DNA of 64,000 bases from Endocalyx cinctus (taxonomy: Eukaryota; Ascomycota; Sordariomycetes; Amphisphaeriales; Apiosporaceae), in assembly GCA_001600455.1 (NCBI GenBank), contig BCKC01000003.1, positions 558,001 to 622,000 on the forward strand, written 5' to 3'. The notes below the pieces were generated by a model. The model did not search any database. It was not told where the DNA came from and saw only the letters and a list, made by a program, of their open reading frames with translations. Below are positions 35,150 to 47,077 of this stretch, piece by piece. A program made the translations under genes and the position numbers. The first letter of the stretch is position 1; every line of letters begins with the position of its first letter.

Positions 35150-36391
35150 ATGGAGTCAACTCTCACCGTAGACGCCAACCAAGACGAATGGGAAGCAAGG
35201 GGCCTCCAAAATGGCCACCAAGTTCAACCTCCCGTCGTCACTAACAGCGTTCTCAACTTCGACGCCAACGTCATCAAGAAGGACGCCGAAGGCACGCGCG
35301 TCGTCCTTCACACTCGATTTCCCGACCTGGCCGAGAAGTTCCTAGAGCATAAGCGTCAGCACGGCAGCGAGGTGGAAAAGGAGTTTTATACCTCGTCGTG
35401 GACCTGGCAGCGGCTAGTCTCGCGCCTGCTCCTGATGCGACCCTGCGTTTTCATGGGCGGCGGCGATTATACCCTATTACGCGACGGTACGAGAATCTCC
35501 TGCGGTATGAACGAGTGGGACCGAGTCGGCACGGATAAGGAGGAATCAAATCGCAGGATCTTTATGAAGGACTACCTCACCTACGACGAAATAATGCTGG
35601 GTAGCCTAATAGGCGTGAGCGGGCCGAGCTGCTTCATCAACGACGGGGGCCGTTATAACGTGGCCCAGCCGGGAGACGCGGGCTCGTTTGAACCCCGCGG
35701 GATTATCGTCGGCCTTGTGGGAGCGCGGTTCGAAAGGAGGGATAGGATGGACTCGGCGCATATTCTAAAACCTGTCGGCCAGCCCAGACAGCACCCGGAA
35801 CTGAGCAGGATTTTCCAGGATTTCTTCGGTGCCACCAAACAGGACCAATTGGCTTTCGACCCGAACATGTATAAAGCTCGCATTCGTATCCCTTTCGACA
35901 TACTTCTTCTCGAGGCCAACGACCGCGCCGCTGCCGTGGGCAAGAAAGCTTACGTTTACTTGGTTGGCCTAGGCCTCGGCGTCTGGCAGCACGACAAGCA
36001 GCAACCGAGTTTGTATCTCGAATCGCTCACCGAATCCTTCGTCGAGCTATCTCAGGCGCGCAAGCTCACCGAAATCAAGACGCTAGAGCTGGCGTGGATA
36101 AACCCGCCAGAAAAGGAAAAATTAGATACTATGACCGCGCTGGCCGAAAATTGTGGCATAGATCTAATCTTCTCTCGCCGAAACCCGGCCGAAAAACTTC
36201 CGCCGGGAAAAGCGGATGAGCTACTCGTCCTCTCGTATGCTTGGGATGGGAACGCTTTTCCCGGAAATGAGTACTGGGGCGGGTCGTTGAGCGGGAGCGG
36301 CGATCCCGCTGCTGCTTGTATGAGTACTATTGGCGACTTACATAACCCTTATGTCAATCCTTCATATGTATGGAGACATCATGTCGTCTAA
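35150..36391 (+). CDS. MavL/DUF4804-like (macro-type) protein
   Basis: Single exon, 413 aa, no signal peptide or membrane helix. Conserved-looking blocks are CVFMGGGDYTLLRDGTRI, SLIGVSGPSCFINDGGRYN, PRGIIVGLVGARFERRDRMD, YVYLVGLGLGVWQ (about 265-277) and the C-terminal SYAWDGNAFPGNEYWGG with SGDPAAAC. I recall this arrangement from DUF4804, the family of the Legionella effector MavL, which has an atypical macro-domain fold acting on ADP-ribosylated ubiquitin. Fungi and animals also have members. The assignment is from memory of motifs, and the activity in fungi is unknown. GC-rich gene directly behind an A-tract, convergent with the ABM gene (282 bp between stops). Confidence 0.6.
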   Translation: MESTLTVDANQDEWEARGLQNGHQVQPPVVTNSVLNFDANVIKKDAEGTRVVLHTRFPDLAEKFLEHKRQHGSEVEKEFYTSSWTWQRLVSRLLLMRPCVFMGGGDYTLLRDGTRISCGMNEWDRVGTDKEESNRRIFMKDYLTYDEIMLGSLIGVSGPSCFINDGGRYNVAQPGDAGSFEPRGIIVGLVGARFERRDRMDSAHILKPVGQPRQHPELSRIFQDFFGATKQDQLAFDPNMYKARIRIPFDILLLEANDRAAAVGKKAYVYLVGLGLGVWQHDKQQPSLYLESLTESFVELSQARKLTEIKTLELAWINPPEKEKLDTMTALAENCGIDLIFSRRNPAEKLPPGKADELLVLSYAWDGNAFPGNEYWGGSLSGSGDPAAACMSTIGDLHNPYVNPSYVWRHHVV

Positions 36392-36673
36392 GTCTGAACT
36401 TGTAATTATTGGCGCTTTTTTTTATCGTGATTAGTATGATTGTGTATATTATACTATTGTTTAAAATGTCAATCCCAATCCGATGGACAAGTTATTTGGA
36501 AAGCTTTATTTTCAGGTAGTAATAGTATAGTGTGAATAAGTATTTTATTTTTCAATTACTCCGTTGCCAACACTTCACACTTATATTATATGCTACATTA
36601 TCCCCTTTGGAAATACCCATAGTCCAAACTCCGATCCTTCCCCGCTTAATTATCACCCAAATCCCAGATACGC

Positions 36674-37162
36674 CTATTCCTCCGAAGAAACAACAGGGGA
36701 GACCGGCTGTCCTAGAATAGTGCCAAACTTGCCGTGCATAACATCAAGACGAAAGATCTGGGCCGGGTACGCCAGCATGTCCTTCAGCAGATCGACGCGG
36801 AGGAAATTACGTCCGCCCGGGCCGTTATCGTGGTCGTGACGGGCTTCGGCGTGGGGGAAGCCTTCGAAGATGGCGAACGTGGTCTTGGAGTACCGGGTGC
36901 CGAACCACGGGCCCGTCCCCGCCTCTTGCTCGACTCCGTCGTTGATATCCCGTAGAAACTGGGCTACGAGCTCTTCTTTGCCCGGCTTGGCTTCGAGGTG
37001 GATGAAGTATGCCTTCCGGCCAGGGGTATAGTCTACACCTTGTAGAACGAACCCCGGGTGCGAAGGGTCGTCGTGGGACCAGGAGAGTTGTGGATGCGGA
37101 TGGAAGAATGGTGGAAGATTTGTTGCGGTTGAGGCACTGGCTGGGGATGACTGTCCTGCCAT
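36674..37162 (-). CDS. ABM-domain (dimeric alpha/beta barrel) protein
   Basis: Single exon, 162 aa. The central part (about residues 45-130) fits an antibiotic-biosynthesis-monooxygenase domain, a ferredoxin-like dimeric barrel: KAYFIHLEAKPGKEELVAQF (beta strand then helix), TGPWFGTRYSKTTFAIFEGF (strands), and HAEARHDHDNGPGG before the last helix (NFLRVDLLKDML). Such domains occur in cofactor-free oxygenases of secondary metabolism and also in putative housekeeping enzymes. In the fumagillin cluster an ABM protein partners a UbiA-type cyclase and a P450. Here a P450 lies 3 kb and a UbiA-type gene 8 kb to the right, which makes a pathway role plausible but unproven. Confidence 0.75.
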   Translation of the reverse strand: MAGQSSPASASTATNLPPFFHPHPQLSWSHDDPSHPGFVLQGVDYTPGRKAYFIHLEAKPGKEELVAQFLRDINDGVEQEAGTGPWFGTRYSKTTFAIFEGFPHAEARHDHDNGPGGRNFLRVDLLKDMLAYPAQIFRLDVMHGKFGTILGQPVSPVVSSEE

Positions 37163-40135
37163 AGTGAAGATATTGATGCTCTAAGACTGGGAGATAGAGT
37201 GATTATATCTTATTTTGATGAAACGCTGGATGCGAGAGTGCGTTTAGCCAAATTGATGAGATAAACTATGTTAATTTGATGTTAATATTTAAATTGATAT
37301 ATGATCCAATCCACGAGAAAATAGGGTCTTATTTATACGTATATTGACCATTGTCCCCCTTATGCAGCACGATATTAAGTCCGGTTACTTTCCATTTCTA
37401 TCCAAATACAATGAATGTTGATATAGAGTAAGGCATAAGCGAACCATTTCTCAGACCCGAAATCCTATTATGAAGCCATACAAAATCTCCGAAACTCCTC
37501 TGCTTATAATATCCAAGCCAGATAAATATGTATCAATGGAGGGATAAGCTCAATACAAACATATTATACAATAACATTTTGATTATGTACTTTACAACCG
37601 TAATCCACTACTCCGTAATTCCGGCGGTCCGGTTCCCCGCACCGCACCGCAAGCACCAATATTTATACATCATGCGTATCCTGTTTAACTCCGACCACTC
37701 CTTCTAACTTCAGTTAATACTCTTGGCGATGATTATTCGTCAAACCATTTCCCTTTGAGTCTGAATACGTGATCAGCTGCAAGTGTCTCATAACCCCGTC
37801 CAAATTTTACGCCAAGTCGACAGATTTCAACCATCTATCGTCCTCATATTAATAACCTCTTAATAATTATGCCTGTTTCTGTAAGCCAGGGATTGATTCT
37901 TGACTTACTTTAGGCCAGAAATATAAAAATATCCGCTTTTAATCCAGAGCCTCGACTTATCCAAGTTGCTAAGGGGGAATGATATGCAAGGTGTTGGTAT
38001 TGTCTAAGGGGAATGCTTGAACTCGAGTAATTATCCCCGAATGAGCTTGTTTAAAATTTACACGTGAAATATCACTAGACTGTCTCCGCACCTGTGTTTT
38101 GTGCAACCTTGTTCTATATCTTTGCCTTTTAGTTCTCAGAATCTCTACTCTCAACTCTCCGGTTATCTTGTCCGCTTCTAGTGCGTTTGGCACACTCTGA
38201 ATGCTCTAACCTCATACTTGGTATCTTATCGCAGTCATACTGGTTTCTCGACGCAACTAGTGGCATATACTAGCTGCAATCCCGCTAATGCAGCTACTAC
38301 AGCATGTTCAGATGATATATCGACAGTGCCTGATACTTATGCATATATTTTTGAGATCTCTCCTTGATGTGCTAAGACAGAAAGAAGGAATGTCGTCATC
38401 ATTACTCATTTATACACCGGTGTTGTAGCTGAACCAGCCACCAACGATCTCGATAAGCTAGTTTACTACTGTAGGTGTAATATGTAGGTGTAAAAGCACA
38501 ACGGCGTCCTAGGTCCTAGAACACGAGTTTCAGCTATAATCAGACATAATGGCACAGTCTCCGACTTGTTCTGCAGGGGTAAGAACACTACCGTTACGGC
38601 TTTTATCCGAAACCTACATCATATTTTATGTTGTTATTGCTGATGGAATATATGAGTTCATCTATCATGCAAGTTTGTAATAGGTATCCATACTGTAAGT
38701 ATATGGGTTTATTCCAAAGTGTAACATTTACATAACCTAGCACTCGATATGGCTAGTCACGTGAAATCTTCGTCGTTGTAGGTTACATCATGTTCCCCTA
38801 TTGCTCCGGGGTCCATATATCGTCGCTTTTTGAATATCATATATTTAGATCGCTACCACTCTGCCAAGAATTGTATGCTCAGCTACTTCGGACCCCCGAA
38901 AACTTCATAGAGATATTATCTTTATTTTCCTATGCTGGAAGTAGGGTTAGACATATTATGAACTTGTCTCATACTTCGAATATTTATTTTTCAGGGTGAC
39001 ATCCGAAGCTACTACGGTTGATATCGAACGTACATTGGGGAGATCGTACATGTATATTAAATCTAGATTGCCGTGGTGGTAGGTCGGCCGGGCCGGCACT
39101 GTTACCTGATCTTCGAGATCGTATGGATGCGATTGGTTAGCCATAGCAGACCGTATCTCGAAGCGGCCTATTAGAAGGGTGTGATCAATATAAATCACAA
39201 TTGGCATCACGAGAAGTAGTGTGGGTTACGTCCGTATATTTTTACTACGATGTACTATACAATGGTTGTCTCAACTCGAGAAGCTCTGTGTAACAAAGCT
39301 CAGCCAGCCACGTCATCTGTACTTGTTCCATATGGCCACCTTACTACTCGTTCAAGGTATTAATAATAATTCAACTAAGCCGTTTCGCGGCAGTTGATCA
39401 AATAAAAGGTGCGTAACATAACGCTTATTCCAGATGAGTACATCAGCGGATATTTCAAGGGAAATTCTCTTGGTAACATGGCATATTATATCCCTTGTAT
39501 GAGAGTATAGTAAGATGGTGTGACTGTGTCCTACGTTTCTCTAGTACATAATAACAAAAGAAATAGCAGAAATTCAGGCAAGTGGTGAAATATACGTTGG
39601 ATTATAGTCGGAAATCCAAGTTTTTTATTGATAACCGCCTATGATAACAGCTTACGAGCGTTCAAAGTTGAATAATTAATAGTTTCGAAAATGACGTGTA
39701 ATCGAGCTATTTTAATTCTTCGTCTTATCGAATCTAGAATACAAAGATTGTACTGATCTTGGGAAAAGGGGAGGGGGGTGAGAAATAACAACAAAAGCGA
39801 AGGAGACACACGTTCAAGGACAGGTCAGCTTGCATCAGCCATTGGCTACCAGGACGCCAGGGTTACACACGATCCATCTAGCTGGATCGATTTTTTCTTT
39901 CTTTCTTCTTTTCTTCTCTGCAGAATTGTGTGCAGTTGATCAGACTATTGATTGTGGCTTATCTAGTGACTATTTTGCTTTAATGTCCGGTGGTTATTAC
40001 AAGCTTGCAAAAAAGACGCATGAGTATATATATATATATATATAATATGTAGCGAACGTCTCTGCTCGGATCTATCAACGTAGTACACAGAGAATCGAGA
40101 CTCTGAGTTAATAATTTCTTTCGGCAAACATAAAG
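37163..40135. other. AT-rich intergenic block, 3 kb
   Basis: No gene supported. Notable words are ACTCCGTAAT at 37610-37619 followed by TTCCGGCGGTCCGG (37619-37632), a CGG/CCG pair like binding sites of Zn2Cys6 regulators, placed between the ABM and P450 genes. A (TA)n run at 40024-40043 precedes the P450 gene. Short open frames lack coding character. Confidence 0.45.
40024..40043. repeat. (TA)n microsatellite
   Basis: About ten TA repeats roughly 95 bases upstream of the P450 start codon; it could also serve as a TATA element. Confidence 0.8.
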
Positions 40136-41959
40136 ATGTCGTCTTTTAACTCACTTCTCTTTGTTGCGGCTCCTGCTGCGGGCGTTGTTTCTCATATATG
40201 TTTCTTTCAAATTGGGGAGCATCACCTTCACGCCATGCGATACGTTTTGATTCTTATGGCTACTGTCTCCTCGATGGTATTTTCTGGAAATTATTTTTTA
40301 CATTATCCCCTTTGGCAATCCACAGCTTGGGCATGTTCACTAACTGCTCTTTACCTTTTGGGTCTATACGTCAGTCTGTTCACCTACCGTGTGTTCTTCC
40401 ATCCATTGAGGAATTTTCCCGGTCCATTTGGATGCAAACTATCCAGTACATGGTTTACTACCTATTGCCTGAAGCAAGATGCCTTCCGCCAGCTTGAAAC
40501 ATTACATAGCAAATATGGAAATTATTTACGAATCGGCTCAAATGACTTATCAATCACCAGCCCTGGGGCCGTCCGCGCAATTTATACGGAATGTGAAAAA
40601 TCGCCTTGGTATGAAATAACTCGTCCAATGATTTCGTTACAGAGTGCACGAGATAAAAACTCGCATGGTCAACGACGTCGGGTATGGAGCGGTGCATTTG
40701 GCGAAAAGGCCCTGCGAGATTATGAGAAGAGAATGGCCCCATACCGAGCGCGCTTACTTGATAAACTCGAACAAGCTGGAAAGCTGTCGAGAGAGGTAGA
40801 CCTCAATATGTGGTTTAGTCTATTCGCATTTGATGTAATGGGAGATCTAGCTTTTGGTACTTCATTCCAGATGCTGGAAAATGCCAGAGAACACGAAGCA
40901 ATCAACCTTCTTAATTCTGGACTTAAGCCTATGGCATATATGCTACCTGCATGGTTCTTCAGGCTACTGACTGAAATTCCTGGACTGACCAAAGATTGGT
41001 GGCGATTTATAAACTATTGTATCGAGCAACTTGATCGGCGTATACAGGTATGTAGAGTAACTACTCAGTTCCGCGAGACTCTAGTGCACACTGACCATCA
41101 TTCAAGATGAAGGTGGAAGTTCCGGATGTGATGAGTAGCTTGTTAAAGGCATTAGAGGGCAAACCGGCCAAAGAGTTGGACCGGGCTTTCCTTGAAGGAG
41201 ACTCAATGCTTATTATAGTGGCTGGAAGGTAAGACTTTATCAAATTTATTTTGGTCTTTGGAACTAAACTAGAGTCTGATGTGCGATATATAGCGACACT
41301 ACCTCGGTTACGTTGTCAAACGTTTTCAGGTACCTGGTTCAGTACCCTCATCACATTGAGTTGATGCGCGCCGAGATTGATGAACTAACCCGGAACGAAC
41401 TTGGAGACTACGTCAACACGGACTTAGTAGATTGTAAACATTTGAATGCTGTAATTAATGAAACACTCCGCCTGTGTCCTCCTGTACCGTCGGCCCTCCC
41501 ACGACTTACCCCTCCAAAAGGCATGACGATTGATGGGGTCTTTATTCCTGGCAACACTGTCGTTTACTGTCCGCAATACGCCGTCGGTCGGAGTAAGGAG
41601 TCCCATCAATCTCCTCAATGATTAAATTTGCTGGTAATACCTGCTAATTCTTCGTTCTAGGCCATGAGTGCTATGATCGACCTAATGAATTCATTCCGGA
41701 GAGATGGTATTCGCGACCCGAGCTGACCAAAGACGACTCCGGATACGCGCCATTCAGTACAGGCCCTTACAACTGTATTGGTCGCCCATTGGCCCTCCTC
41801 AGCTTACGTGTAACGATTTCGCGAATCATTGCTGATTACGATGTACGGATAAACGATCTCCAGAAATTGACAAAATATGACGAAGGCTTAGTGGAGCATT
41901 TTACTCTCTCATCCCCCCCACTCAAGGTTTGTTTCACTAAACGAACTCCTATCGTATGA
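40136..41959 (+). CDS. Cytochrome P450 monooxygenase
   Basis: Four exons (40136-41047, 41107-41228, 41294-41592, 41661-41959) give 543 aa; introns are 59, 65 and 68 nt, all in frame. It is a microsomal class II P450. About three hydrophobic segments fill residues 1-90, before the proline-rich hinge FFHPLRNFPGPFGCKL. The I-helix oxygen motif is AGSDTT (343-348), the K-helix ExxR is ETLR (401-404) and the heme loop is FSTGPYNCIGRPLA with Cys483. The three-helix N-terminus and the sequence style resemble P450s of fungal secondary metabolism. Third codon positions are A/T-rich compared with the NRPS-like gene, pointing to a different base-composition history. It lies 3 kb left of the UbiA-type gene. 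Confidence 0.93.
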
Positions 41960-43026
41960 TACGCCGATCCTAGGTTCTGGCCATCCACAGATATTTCCCT
42001 ATATAGGTATGAATTACATAATTCAACAGCTAAGCCACATCGTTTCCTATGAAATAACCCACCTGAAGTTGTTGCTTTACTAAATGATAAGATATCTCAT
42101 AGTTTACCATCATTTCAACCTACTTGAGCTTGTAGCCCCTTTAGCTACAAAAACAAATACTAACAACCTAGTATTTGCGATTTGCTTATACGTGAGGGAT
42201 TTGATGCACATCTTGCGTGGACTTTATCGCTTATTGTAAGGATAATCGTGGATTGACAGGCGTTGTCTTTAAGTACCCCGTTACATCGGCGCGCTGAAGT
42301 AGATGAGATGAGTTGCCAACCATTATGCTTCTTAAAGAGATAAGTGATGGTGCATGGGCTGGAACCCTTTACCTTTCTCTGGGTAATATTTCTGTTTACT
42401 TGATGTAGTTTTCGTATTCGCCACATTTTGGCACTAAAATGGATTGCCTACTTCAGACAAAAGCTTTTCTGTTCAATTCGTCATCCGGATACGTCTTAGC
42501 TTCGGTGAGGAATTGATATGGCCTCACTAACCATCCTGCGCGGTATAGCGGCTTATATTCTTTTCGCCTACCGAGATGTTAAAAGTACTAATAAAGATTT
42601 GTATTACTTTTCGACTAGAAATAGGCCGTCGCAATATGGTATCAGCTGAAACTCCGTCTTACCCGAAATCTATTGGCACGTTGCAAGGGGTAATGAAACT
42701 TGTAAAGCTTGACGTGAAGCTTGACGCGAAGCAAGCGACAACTTAGGATCCGAGCCATCGGTAGTTGATTATTAGTTTCGCTGCCGCTTACATTACGGTA
42801 GGATAAGCTAAATTTACGCTTTTCGATGCTCCGTGCATCACGGATATCCCAAGATCTTGCCTGATGAAGTCATTGTAGATGTGGTTAACGATCCAGGCGG
42901 TCGGGGCAAGCAGTTGTTTAACATACCAAAAAAGATGGATAGCCCCGACAAAGAATTGTAAAGGATTCAATTTCCAGTCCACCACGTCCACGGAGTACAT
43001 GGGTCTTTTGCATACCTAGTTGGGTT
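41960..43026. other. Intergenic, 1.07 kb
   Basis: AT-rich with a short imperfect repeat (AAAGCTTGACGTGAAGCTTGACGCGAAGC near 42707-42733, two units of TTGACG[TC]GAAGC). No gene seen. The 42790-43000 part may be a degenerate 5' portion of the P450 relic that follows. Confidence 0.4.
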
Positions 43027-43300
43027 TTGGATTCAGACCTTACGGACGAAAAGGCACAAGTCAGCTTCCATCGTAACGTGAAGAATCCCAAGGGCATCAA
43101 ACTTGATGATGGCAAGCGATTGCCTAAAGGTATTATTCATGTTTGTAAAGCTTCCTCCGCCACGTGGTTCGATCCGAACATGGTGGATAACGGTATCAAA
43201 TATGATCCACTTCGTCTCTCACCCCCGTCGGCCAAAAATGGTTGGGAGTATGCAAGATACGAGCAAGGACCAGTTCGTTACCATGGTCTGCCATGGGTAA
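43027..43300 (+). pseudogene. Cytochrome P450 relic (K-helix to meander)
   Basis: One frame reads QVSFHRNVKNPKGIKLDDGK, then RLPKGI and, about 20 residues on, DPNMVDNGIKYDPLRL. This matches the post-ExxR region of fungal P450s (SFHR-x-V then L-x-D-G-x-x-L-P-K-G, then Y/F-D-P-x-R). Near 43240 the similarity moves to another frame, which reads TSKDQFVTM, like the K-x-Q-F-V-T stretch before the heme loop. No ExxR, no heme cysteine and no start are present, so this is a fragment with at least one frameshift. It lies between the intact P450 and the UbiA-type gene. Confidence 0.6.
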
Positions 43301-44860
43301 TATCAATATCCACGTTTCGGATAAAAAAAATTTCTTTCCCCAGTCTATTTTCAAGCCCCTATCCACTATGAAGCTGCGTTGTAAGTACACTGCAGATTTC
43401 GGGCCGCTCAGACACACCCGAAGTGCGTTAGTATCGACAAATTTCTCTTCACAGACCCGAGCGCAACAATAGACATATAGTTCCGATGTAAGAAAGGAAA
43501 AATCCCATATTTTGTTCTGACGAACACGTGGATACACATATGGCATAGTTAGATCTGATTGGAGCGTAAACCTAAGTTGACAATTGAATTCCGACGGCTT
43601 GGTTGCACCATTCGTCTGAACTAGAACTTCAAACCAGAAATTAATTCCTACCTAACTGATGAATGAATAATTGTAGGGTTATATAAATCTCTCGTTAATC
43701 AATTTATTAGCTAACCATTTATCCAATCTTAACAAGCAGAACCAGGATCCTGAGGTATGTTGGTTTTATGGCGATAAAGAGACGCTAATTCGGGAAGAGA
43801 CACCGACGTCAAAATCCTTAACGAAAGGAAAGGGAGGGGGGGAATCCCAAGCAGAAATATTCGTATTTATGCAGTAAGGAATGTACATTATCTTCATACA
43901 TTCGACTCAACCGGGATAATTCAAGAAGCGGTCAAATTACTAAATTCAACTCGCAGCGTTATTTAATGTTTAATATGCTACCCCGCGCAGTACCCGTCAG
44001 GGGTTCTACAAATATGGTTGGTTTCAGCTTAGTTGTGATGTTGCGTCCCTGAACCAACGAATAGATGATTTAATAATTATGTTGTTATCAGCACAAGGTT
44101 TTTTCATAACTACCAACATGCATAACCATTTCAACCCTGTAATGACATTGCCCTGAGAATGGCAAATCATAACGGAGTGATCCCGAAAAAAATCGGATTT
44201 ACATGATAAGGAACAAGATCAACGAAAAAGTAGTCGAACTAAGCTTCCGGGATGTTGAATAATTTGAAGGAAATGCAAAACAAATTATGTTATAATACAC
44301 CCTTTATAACCACGCCCTTACCAAGGGTCTTTCATATCGACTACACTAGAACGCGCAAGACACGCACAAATGGGATGTGGAGTCTTGGGCAAAATATAGA
44401 TAATTATCTACATCGAAGCCAAAAGGGGTGTAACATCCCATGCAGGACTCCATCTATTGATTGTGACGGGCCAAAAAACAGGCATGTTGGTGACAAGGTC
44501 TTATAGTTCTTCGTAACTTGCAGACGTGGGTGTACCCATGCCCATGCCTATTTGCTTTCACATGCTGCTGGTACCTTGGAGCTGGTTTACCATAAAGCCA
44601 ACTGCACCCGCTGGTATACAAGAGAAAGACAATGCGAGCTTTAATTATAATGTAATAAGTAATCAGATAGTATGCTTTTTATCCCTCCTCTTCCGATTTG
44701 CTCGATCTATTGACGTGTTTTCTATCTGGAGGATAGGGTGTACTGGAGTTCGGTTGGATCTTCATTGATAAGCTTACATCGTGCCGACAATCAGAGCATG
44801 CGGGATCGGGAGTAGTGAACAGAATCGCGTTTCTCGATATTCACTCCTCCGTCTGAAAGA
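43301..44860. other. Intergenic, 1.56 kb
   Basis: AT-rich; an AACGGAGT word at 44171. Open frames at 44252-44768 lack recognisable content. It leads into the promoter of the UbiA-type gene. Confidence 0.4.
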
Positions 44861-44868
44861 TATAAAAG
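44861..44868 (+). promoter_or_regulatory. TATA box of the UbiA-type gene
   Basis: TATAAAAG stands 62 bases before the ATG at 44923, a strong core-promoter match typical of regulated genes. Confidence 0.6.
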
Positions 44869-44922
44869 CAGGATTGTAGCCTACTGATACATACTGCAAC
44901 ACGCGATACCAGATTATACGAC

Positions 44923-46234
44923 ATGTTCGCTATCAAACGAGAGAAGGAGGATCATTCGACAACCGAAATCCTTGCGCAGCCCACCATGGACCAAAAAAGC
45001 TTTCCCGAGATGCCATATATAGATCAGGCGGCATCTGAAAAGTCCGACCTGGGCATTGAGACCCAGAAGGTGAGTCTTCATGTTTTCGCATCCTCTCAAA
45101 GTGCACTATCTATCTGCGACCCAGACTAACGTGACCCCTGAAAAAAAAAGTTTGAGAATCAGACTAGCAGAAAATCAGTGGTTAAAGTAATCCGCGATTT
45201 TATTTGGGACTTGTGGATGTTTACGGAGAGTGATTTCTTCACCTTCGTCGGCCCTGACAGTGCTTTCGGTATCTTTGGTGCCCTCGCTGGACCTTTGCTG
45301 CTCGACAATGCCAACAGCGCTTCAAGAATAGTCGCCAAAATTCCACTGGTGGTACTATATAATTGGAGCAATTTATTGATCTTTGACTTGGCCAACCAAC
45401 GTCTTCCTGAATCGGTTGAAGAAGATCGGCTCAACAAACCTCATCGTCCCCTTCCTTCTGGCCGGTGGAGTCCTAAAAGTACGCGCCGGCTGCTACTAGC
45501 TTCTCTACCCATAGTTTTAGGAATAAACTATTTTCTAGGAGTCTGGATTCAATCATCCCTCATATTCACCCTGACCTGGATGTACAACGATCTAGGTGGA
45601 GGCGATGAAGGTACGTAACTTATATTGGAGGCTTAACTATGCCCTGCACATGTGGATAACTGTTCATATGCTGATCAAATGACTTTGATACAGATTTCAT
45701 AATAAGAAATTTAATCATCGGTTTTGCGTTCGGCCTGTTCAACGCTGGTTCTCTCCAAGTTGCTGGGGGTCCGGACGCAATCATAAACCGACAGGGCGTC
45801 TTGTGGACGTGCATTATCAGCATGGTGATATTTACAACTATGCATTCGCAAGACATGAAGGACCAAGCCGGCGATAGAAGTCGTGGTAGAAGGTCAGCCC
45901 CGATCGTACTGGGCGACTTTGCTGCTCGCGGAACCATCGCAGTCCCAATCGCAATATGGTCTCTGGTTTGCCCGTGGTTTTGGTCACTCGGGCTCGAGGG
46001 CTACATCTTGACAGTTCCATTGGGGTCACACATTATCTGGAGTTTGTATTCCGATAGATCCTTTGCTGGTGATAGAAGATCCTGGAGATTATGGACACTC
46101 TGGACTGCTCTTTTGGTCAGTTACTTCATTATTTTCAAGTATTTGCTAATCATGAGATGGTCTCACTAACTTTCTTTTAGTATTTCTTACCAACCATGAA
46201 ACAACTCGGCCCCTTGAGTGGGTTACTAAAATGA
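44923..46234 (+). CDS. UbiA-type membrane prenyltransferase/terpene cyclase
   Basis: Four exons (44923-45069, 45151-45610, 45694-46115, 46181-46234) give 360 aa; introns are 81, 83, 65 nt, all in frame, the first with branch ACTAAC. The protein is an integral membrane enzyme of the UbiA superfamily. The first Asp-rich region is NLLIFDLANQ (Asn123, Asp128) followed by EEDRLNKPHRPLPSGR; the second is HSQDMKDQAGDRSRGRRS (Asp256, Asp259, Asp263). These regions bind the diphosphate through magnesium. The text DLANQ/EEDRLNKPHRP and the shape of the second motif match the fungal branch that includes the fumagillin cyclase Fma-TC, but members can be cyclases or prenyltransferases. A TATA box precedes the gene. 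The last 18-codon exon replaces an apparent read-through end at 46169. Confidence 0.85.
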
Positions 46235-47077
46235 GGCATCAACTACCAATGTTATATACCGGGTTTCTTACGTATTGGTATAATCTTACCCATTCTACGA
46301 GGGTGGAGTGGTACAGGCGCCGTGGAAATGGTCTTACACGATATATTACGCCCGAACCTTTTATAGTAACTTCTCCTCTTTAGGTAAATTACTTCAACTC
46401 CCAGTTTATCTGCCTTTGCCTCAAGTAGTTCTACCTGGTTGGGGTCAAGACGGGAGAGGAGAAAAGTTATTAGAACCCCTATCCGCGCCGTGTCAACCTC
46501 TTCCTAAATACTTTTGAGACTTCTCCTCTCTCTTCACTGTCTTCTATATTGATAAAAATCATTACAATGACGGTGATATCAGATACAAGCGCGGATAAGC
46601 TCAAAGAGAGTCGTCAAAGATACCTATACTGTCAAATCAGGCCCTTCTGTGTACCGCAGTCCCACTTCCTGAAAGTACCACCGAGTAACAACTACAATTG
46701 CCATCATTATGGCCGCCTGCAGTCGAACATAAATATGACTACATCATGTTGGATAGTACTTCAAATATTAGAAACTTATGGCCATAGAAAGGGGCGTTGT
46801 GTGTAGAATGGCATAAAAATTAGATTAATTTATTTTACAAAATCATACTTTGATTGTTCAAAATTTATGTTGTAATTAGTACTACAATAGTGAGTGAGAA
46901 GTAATTATCACGTAATTATACAGGTGGAGGTCAGATACTTATTATTGGAACAAGTAATTCTACCCAAATAAATAAATATGGTGAGCATATTGGGTTTAGC
47001 CGAGGTGAAAGAACATCTCGAATGGTGCTGTTCTATCCCACCAGCCTTGAGTTGGTATATCATTCATCTTGCCTGAC
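46235..47077. other. Intergenic, UbiA/SDR convergent
   Basis: 843 bp between two convergent stop codons. AT-rich in the right half. Frames at 46308-46517 and 46549-46806 have no recognisable content. Confidence 0.4.

Noticed and set aside
46116..46169. Read-through end of the UbiA-type ORF
   Set aside because: The segment is better explained as a 65-nt intron (GTCAGT...TTTTAG) joining an 18-codon last exon that fits the family C-terminus.
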